Shown here: positions 9,101 to 14,033 of the stretch, piece by piece
Numbering within the stretch: the stretch's first letter is position 1
Layout: each line of letters opens with the position of its first letter
Assembly (NCBI GenBank): GCA_004151065.3
Contig: NWUY0300042606.1
Location: 16,216 to 30,248, forward strand
Source of the DNA: Larix sibirica
Taxonomy: Eukaryota; Streptophyta; Pinopsida; Pinales; Pinaceae
Length of the DNA: 14,033 nt
Direction of reading: 5' to 3'
Notes under the pieces: model-generated
Told to the model about the DNA's origin: nothing
What the model saw: the letters and a program-made list of their open reading frames with translations, nothing else
Databases searched by the model: none
Translations under genes and position numbers: made by a program

Positions 9101-9744
9101 CATCGAGTAACTTCCTTACTTCTTTTTCAATTATAGGGAGTAGAATAGGATTTACTTATCTCAACTTCTTCTTTATAGGTTTAGCATATGGATTTAAAGG
9201 GATCCAATGTTGTATGATAGAGGTGTCATAAGTTTTCAAATATTCATATTTGCAGGAAAAAACATCCATATATGAATAGATTGAAGTATCTCTGCTTCTG
9301 CTCCATTTTCATAGATGTTGGAAGCTTGCTGAATTTTATTTCTTCTAGGTTACCAAGATTAATTTCCTGTACATCTTAAGTACTGGTTTGAACTGTTGGC
9401 TTAACATGGATCTCATTTTTATCAAAGAGTTCTTTGAGAGGAACCAAACCTTTGGGATTATAGTTGTTTTTTAGTTGGAGAATTTTGTGGCCAACAACGT
9501 GTTGCATTAATTCATGGGTTATGATCTCTTATGTCTAAATAATGATCTCCATTTCAAATTCTTCATCAGAATCTACACTAGTAGCTAAAAATTCGTCCAT
9601 TACCTGAAGGAATCATTTGATATCATCATCATCCTCAAAGACTTTCCAATATTTGATATTGTCGGGGATAGAAGGGAGATACTGCATCTCCATTTCATAC
9701 TTAAACTTTGGTTTCTTGGGAGATTTGAACGTACTAGATTCTAG
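9101..9744 (-). pseudogene. Pol spacer between extra RNase H and RT
   Basis: Minus-strand fragments in the polyprotein frame: KFKYEMEMQYLPSIPDNIKY and WKVFEDDDDIK, then a TGA, then MDEFLATSVDSDEEFEME, followed by LVPLEELFDEND-like and HWIPLNPYAKPIKKKLR segments. It links the extra RNase H domain (above 9745) to RT (below 9100). The acidic stretch varies between the two copies at 9620-9660, which in contig B lies next to the contig end. Confidence 0.7.
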
Positions 9745-10485
9745 AGCTAATGAATCATCCTATTGGTTGCGCTCCCTTGGGCCAAAAGTTATATTAAAGG
9801 CATAAAAGCAGTTTTCAATGACACCCTGGATGAGATTACTATATGCTCTAAACCTTGAGTGCTTAGTTTGATAAATACCTTTGATTTGTTTTACTGCCAA
9901 TTATGAGTCTCCAAAGACTGCAAGTTTATTAATTTTGAGGTCTTTAGCAACTTGGAGGCCTAAGATAAGGGCCTCATACTCATCAACATTGTTGGTGGTA
10001 TCAAATTCTATTTTTTAGGATAGCATAGTCTCTTCTCCTGGTGGTGAGAAAAACAATGCACCAACTCCAGATTCATCTTTCACTAAGGCACCGTCAAAAT
10101 ATAGTTTCCATACTCGACTCTTGTGGTCTTCATCAGTAGATTTAGTCACTCGAGGTTCTGCAATTTCCTCCTCAAGGGATTCATCGACAGATAGCATAGA
10201 GAAACCCATATCCTCGTCAGTAGCATATATAGGATAGTTAATATGACTATCCCGATCACTTATCACATAAGAGAACATAGCTTCTCTATATAGACGTCTA
10301 GTTCCACTTGCAAATACAGGTAATGTAGCATATTCCATATCCATCTGCATGATACCTCCCAATTTTTTAGCCGATATTATTGATAGAAGCATACCATATT
10401 TTGTTGGTACATCAGCTACTACCAAATCCATCATTATACTTTTGGCTAGTAATTGGGCAAGAGTTACTACCAAATCATTTATCAT
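9745..10485 (-). pseudogene. Protease C-terminus followed by an additional RNase H domain (Tat-like)
   Basis: The open frame 10485-10015 (156 aa) begins with the end of the aspartic protease region (DVPTKYGMLLSI, MQMDMEYATLPVF, TRRLYREAMF). It then runs through an acidic linker into an RNase H fold: WKLYFDGALVKDESGVGALF. After a stop at 10015-10017 the same frame continues with EFDTTNNVDEYEALILGL, KLAVFGDS-stop, and DDSLAL at about 9755. The acidic residues expected for a plant/archaeal-type RNase H can be placed (D in YFDG, E in DEYEAL, D in FGDS, D in DDSLAL). This domain sits before RT and is separate from the gypsy RNase H at 7905-8430, so the element has two. Extra RNase H domains are known in the Tat lineage of plant Ty3/gypsy elements. 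Confidence 0.75.
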
Positions 10486-11216
10486 ACCTACACACTTCGC
10501 CTTTCTAGATTAAAAAATACAAAGATCATGATATGGCCTTGTGATCTCTAGTCTTGGATGTTCCACAATAAATTTTGGCATTAAGTTGTGTGAAGCACCA
10601 GATTCTAACATACAATTGTGGAGTAATTTATCATGAACATTAAGAGTGACATAAAAACGAGCAGTAGGCTCTTATTTTTCATCAATGTGGGGGGCACATT
10701 GAACAATTGGGGATTCGTCATTCAAATTTATGGTATCTTGTTGATCAATGATTTCACTTGTATGTAGAATCTTATAAATTTTCTTTTGGTACATAGGATT
10801 CTTTATGAGTTTAGACAATGGGACTGTTATCTTGAGTTTTCTCAATTCATGTTTCATATTGAAAGTTATACTGCTTTTCTCGCACTTTTTAGGATCTTGC
10901 TCTACATTTTTAAGAGGGGTGGCACTTGGTTCTATTTTTCCAAATGAAACTGAGACTTTAGTGGCTTTGTCCTTTGACAAGTCTATGTTCTTGATGACGG
11001 GAGAGGTTTGGGGGGGTTTATCCTGAACCTACTTTGTGGGGGATACTTTAGGACGGGTTTCAACTTGTTGATCGACAGACTTTGGAATAGGCCTGAGATC
11101 ATACTTCTTTTGAAACTCATCCCATAGAGTATTTGATAATAGTCGATATTTAGATGATGTTGGGTCATTCTCTTGAAGACTCTTATGATATTTATCAGTT
11201 TGGTTATATGAAAGTG
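10486..11216 (-). pseudogene. Ty3/gypsy gag C-terminus and aspartic protease remnant
   Basis: On the minus strand, in the frame of the 156-aa ORF below: LWDEFQKKYDLRPIPKSVDQ (about 11125-11065), a stop, KNIDLSKDKATKVS, ITFNMKHELRKLKITVPLSK, a stop at 10672-10674, FYVTLNVHDKLLHN, and the protease active-site region MLESGASHNLMP. The family has DSGA; here the codon at 10603-10605 is GAA, so the catalytic Asp is Glu. A further stop (about 10511) precedes the next open stretch. The region is cut by the N at 11217, so most of gag and the 5' LTR are not present. The ORFs at 10983-11261 (minus) and 10805-11026 (plus) are in other frames and are shadows. Confidence 0.82.
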
Positions 11217-11217
11217 N
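11217..11217. other. Assembly gap (single N) between contigs C and D
   Basis: GAAAGTG-N-TTCTTCG. Unlike the first two Ns, I find no sequence shared by its two sides, so it is probably a true gap of unknown size. The left side is retrotransposon gag and the right side is the upstream region of GGPPS. The distance between them, and whether they are adjacent at all, cannot be read from this sequence. Confidence 0.8.
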
Positions 11218-12828
<1,611 letters not shown>

Positions 12829-13253
12829 AAAGTCTCCTATGAATGTTCTTATGTATGCATTTCTTTGTTTTTACATTTGCTACAACCTAGCAAATAGCAC
12901 TAGTAACTTCATGTCTCTTTGAGTTGTCATGATGAACAATACAATTGCTCCAATATGAAGTAAGGACTGGATCTAGGTACAGGAAATCAGTACCTTGATG
13001 TTCTGTACGAGTTGCTTTAAACTTTAAGAAATTTAGCTTTGATGTTATTCTCGTTGCCAGAGGAAAGAGTTGTGACAGCTCAGCTGGGCTTATACCGCCT
13101 GGCTGCTTGATTCAAGTAATTTAGTTTAACCTACCTTGATGTTGAATCACGAAGATTACAATTTTATTTTAGTTGTAAAAGTATTTTTCGTTATTTTCCT
13201 GAGAAGCGTATCTTATATTTTATTAATCCACATATCACTCATATCAAAATATT
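12829..13253. other. 3' flank of GGPPS and interval between convergent genes
   Basis: AT-rich, without an ORF that carries motifs. For GGPPS (plus strand) I find no AATAAA in this interval; AATACA at 12938-12943, about 110 nt after the stop, is a weaker near-upstream element and a reasonable poly(A) candidate. There is no poly(A) tract or target-site duplication after the stop, so GGPPS is not a processed retrocopy. The right part (13200-13253) probably belongs to the 3' end of the opposing minus-strand gene. Confidence 0.4.
13219..13224 (-). terminator. AATAAA polyadenylation signal on the minus strand
   Basis: The plus-strand TTTATT reads AATAAA on the minus strand. It lies 30 nt beyond the stop codon (13254-13256) of a 66-codon open minus-strand segment, a normal arrangement for a plant 3' end. 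In such AT-rich sequence the hexamer can occur by chance, so it supports the exon only in combination with the open frame. Confidence 0.4.
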
Positions 13254-13454
13254 TCAGTTAGGCAAGGTATGAACATGCGGACTGGCCGGCCCTATATGGA
13301 TTGCCAGCATATTCACTTTGGCTCCAATTTCAAGAGAGTCGATATCTTTTCTGAATGACTCTATCCTAGCTGAAAACTGTATTGAAAGATCAGATGTAAA
13401 AGTTGTAAATTCACCAATGTAAAGCAGAATGGACTCTCCTTTAAAATATTTTCC
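13254..13454 (-). CDS. Candidate terminal exon of an unrecognised minus-strand gene
   Basis: Reading the minus strand from 13454 down, 66 codons are open before TGA at 13254-13256. The product includes ILLYIGEFTTFTSDLSIQFS, RIESFRKDIDSLEIGAKVNM and ends PASPHVHTLPN. The middle looks like an amphipathic or coiled-coil helix with regularly spaced hydrophobics and balanced charge, unlike the low-complexity chance ORFs elsewhere in the window. There is no Met at the start, as expected for a 3' exon. T-rich sequence ending in AG (TTTCTTTCTTGAG, acceptor at about 13457) or an AG at 13432-13436 could be the splice site. AATAAA follows 30 nt after the stop. I do not recognise the family. The gene would run toward GGPPS (convergent). 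Confidence 0.38.
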   Translation of the reverse strand, partial: GKYFKGESILLYIGEFTTFTSDLSIQFSARIESFRKDIDSLEIGAKVNMLAIHIGPASPHVHTLPN

Positions 13455-13663
13455 TCAAGAAAGAAATGGCAGTGAAATCTTCTGGTGTCCTAGATGTTCC
13501 TATCTACCTGCCCAATCATCCATCTGTGTCTAAAAAATGACCCTTTTCTAATGGATAGAGGCAACAAACAAAATGTGATATTCCACAAAGCTTCACTTTT
13601 AGGGGTTTCGAGCTACATTACATTCCCACAAATCATGCCTGACTGTTTCTGTTTCTTGACAGA

Positions 13664-13951
13664 TCATTCAACAACCATCCGTTCTTCCTGCGTGACGAAG
13701 TCTATCTTCGATTGTTTGGTCATTATTGAGGACCAGACACCCAAGAATCTTGGATTTAAAGCAAGAGAGGGCTTTCCAAATGCCCTGAAATTTTCAAATC
13801 CATCTGACTTTATTATCCTCTTCAACCCGTCTTCTGTTGAGCCTCTTTGCAAGTAAAAAGCAAGGCCTGGTCTTACAATAAAGTTCTTTGGTCCTGTACT
13901 TGCAGAATTATTTCCCATAGCACCGTCCCTATTCTTTCTTGATTCACTCAT
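13664..13951 (-). CDS. Hypothetical 95-aa ORF, possible first exon of the same minus-strand gene
   Basis: ATG at 13949-13951 in context AAAAATGAG, with an in-frame TAG 48 nt upstream (13997-13999) that fixes the start. The product is basic and polar at first (MSESRKNRDGAMGNNSAS), then contains RPGLAFYLQRGSTEDGLKR and FGKPSLALNPRFLGVWSS. No family is recognised. It may be a first exon that splices out before its stop at 13664-13666, to join the terminal segment at 13254-13454. I found no donor whose phase fits neatly (a possible 40-nt internal exon at 13508-13547 has good splice sites, but its phase does not match either neighbour simply). A 120-aa plus-strand ORF (13494-13856) overlaps it and is the less likely reading. 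Confidence 0.28.
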   Translation of the reverse strand: MSESRKNRDGAMGNNSASTGPKNFIVRPGLAFYLQRGSTEDGLKRIIKSDGFENFRAFGKPSLALNPRFLGVWSSIMTKQSKIDFVTQEERMVVE

Positions 13952-14033
13952 TTTTGCATCTTTTACGTAAGTAGCAGAATAAGAGAATGGAAAAGTCTAA
14001 CTGATGAGAGTTCTCAAACACTGGGTTGCAATT
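13952..14033. other. Upstream flank of the hypothetical minus-strand ORF
   Basis: A short stretch to the window end with no feature beyond a pyrimidine-rich leader on the minus strand just before the ATG at 13951. A promoter for that ORF, if it is real, would lie at or beyond the window edge. Confidence 0.2.

Larger units (their letters stand above)
6701..9774. repeat. 3074-bp duplicated block, copy 2 (start of contig C)
   Basis: Partner of 3626-6699. Its first 155 bases carry most of the differences between the copies, and it runs on without a break into 9775-11216, the gag-protease part of the same element. The two copies carry identical nonsense mutations and frameshifts. Two independent insertions would not share these, so only a very recent duplication or an assembly overlap is tenable. 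Confidence 0.95.

Noticed and set aside
13070-13125. tRNA-like A box (AGCTCAGCTGGG) suggesting a tRNA or SINE
   Set aside because: No acceptor stem, no convincing B box (only GCTTGATTCAAG nearby) and no cloverleaf can be drawn.
13494-13856. 120-aa plus-strand ORF as a gene
   Set aside because: It overlaps the minus-strand ORF at 13664-13951. Its translation is rich in Phe, Ser and Cys without motifs, and the minus reading fits with a neighbouring exon and a poly(A) signal.

Overview
The window looks like nuclear DNA of a conifer, probably Pinaceae. The main reason is the one intact gene, a plastid-type geranylgeranyl diphosphate synthase (GGPPS, 382 aa, 11680-12828, + strand), whose N-terminal sequence resembles fir/spruce GGPPS as I remember it. 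The AT-rich, retrotransposon-laden flanks fit too. The species assignment is inference.

The sequence is not continuous. Single N characters at 1755, 6700 and 11217 divide it into four pieces: A 1-1754, B 1756-6699, C 6701-11216, D 11218-14033. The last 1420 bases of A (335-1754) are repeated as the first 1420 of B (1756-3175). The last 3074 of B (3626-6699) are repeated as the first 3074 of C (6701-9774). Both duplications run exactly up to the N on both sides, as unmerged dovetail contig overlaps would. Mismatches pile up at contig ends. I therefore read the two large 'tandem duplications' as probable assembly artefacts. Collapsed, the window would hold about 9.54 kb of unique sequence.

Region 1-3175 has no recognisable gene. 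It contains degenerate internal repeats (modules at 963 and 1534) and may include the 3' LTR or 3' untranslated part of the element that follows. Region 3497-11216, minus strand, is one decayed Ty3/gypsy polyprotein of a plant chromovirus-unlike, Tat-like type. On the minus strand its order is gag end, protease, an extra RNase H domain, spacer, reverse transcriptase, RNase H, integrase, and a natural-looking stop at 3497-3499. It carries many in-frame stops, frameshifts and lost catalytic residues (protease Asp to Glu, RT Tyr to Ser, two of three integrase acidic residues). The two overlap copies share these lesions.

Region 11218-14033 holds the GGPPS gene, which is a single exon and has a 27-bp direct repeat and TATA-like boxes upstream. 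Downstream are pieces of a probable convergent gene on the minus strand: a 66-codon open segment ending at 13254 with a canonical AATAAA just beyond it, and a 95-aa ORF at 13664-13951. I do not recognise that product. The linkage of the retrotransposon to GGPPS depends on the unsized gap at 11217.

Functionally, only GGPPS can be assigned a working role: supplying GGPP for diterpene resin acids, carotenoids, chlorophyll and gibberellins in the plastid. I found no convincing new biological system. The most informative observations are the assembly signature, the extra RNase H domain placed before RT, the two CxxxC motifs in GGPPS, and the unlisted minus-strand exon.
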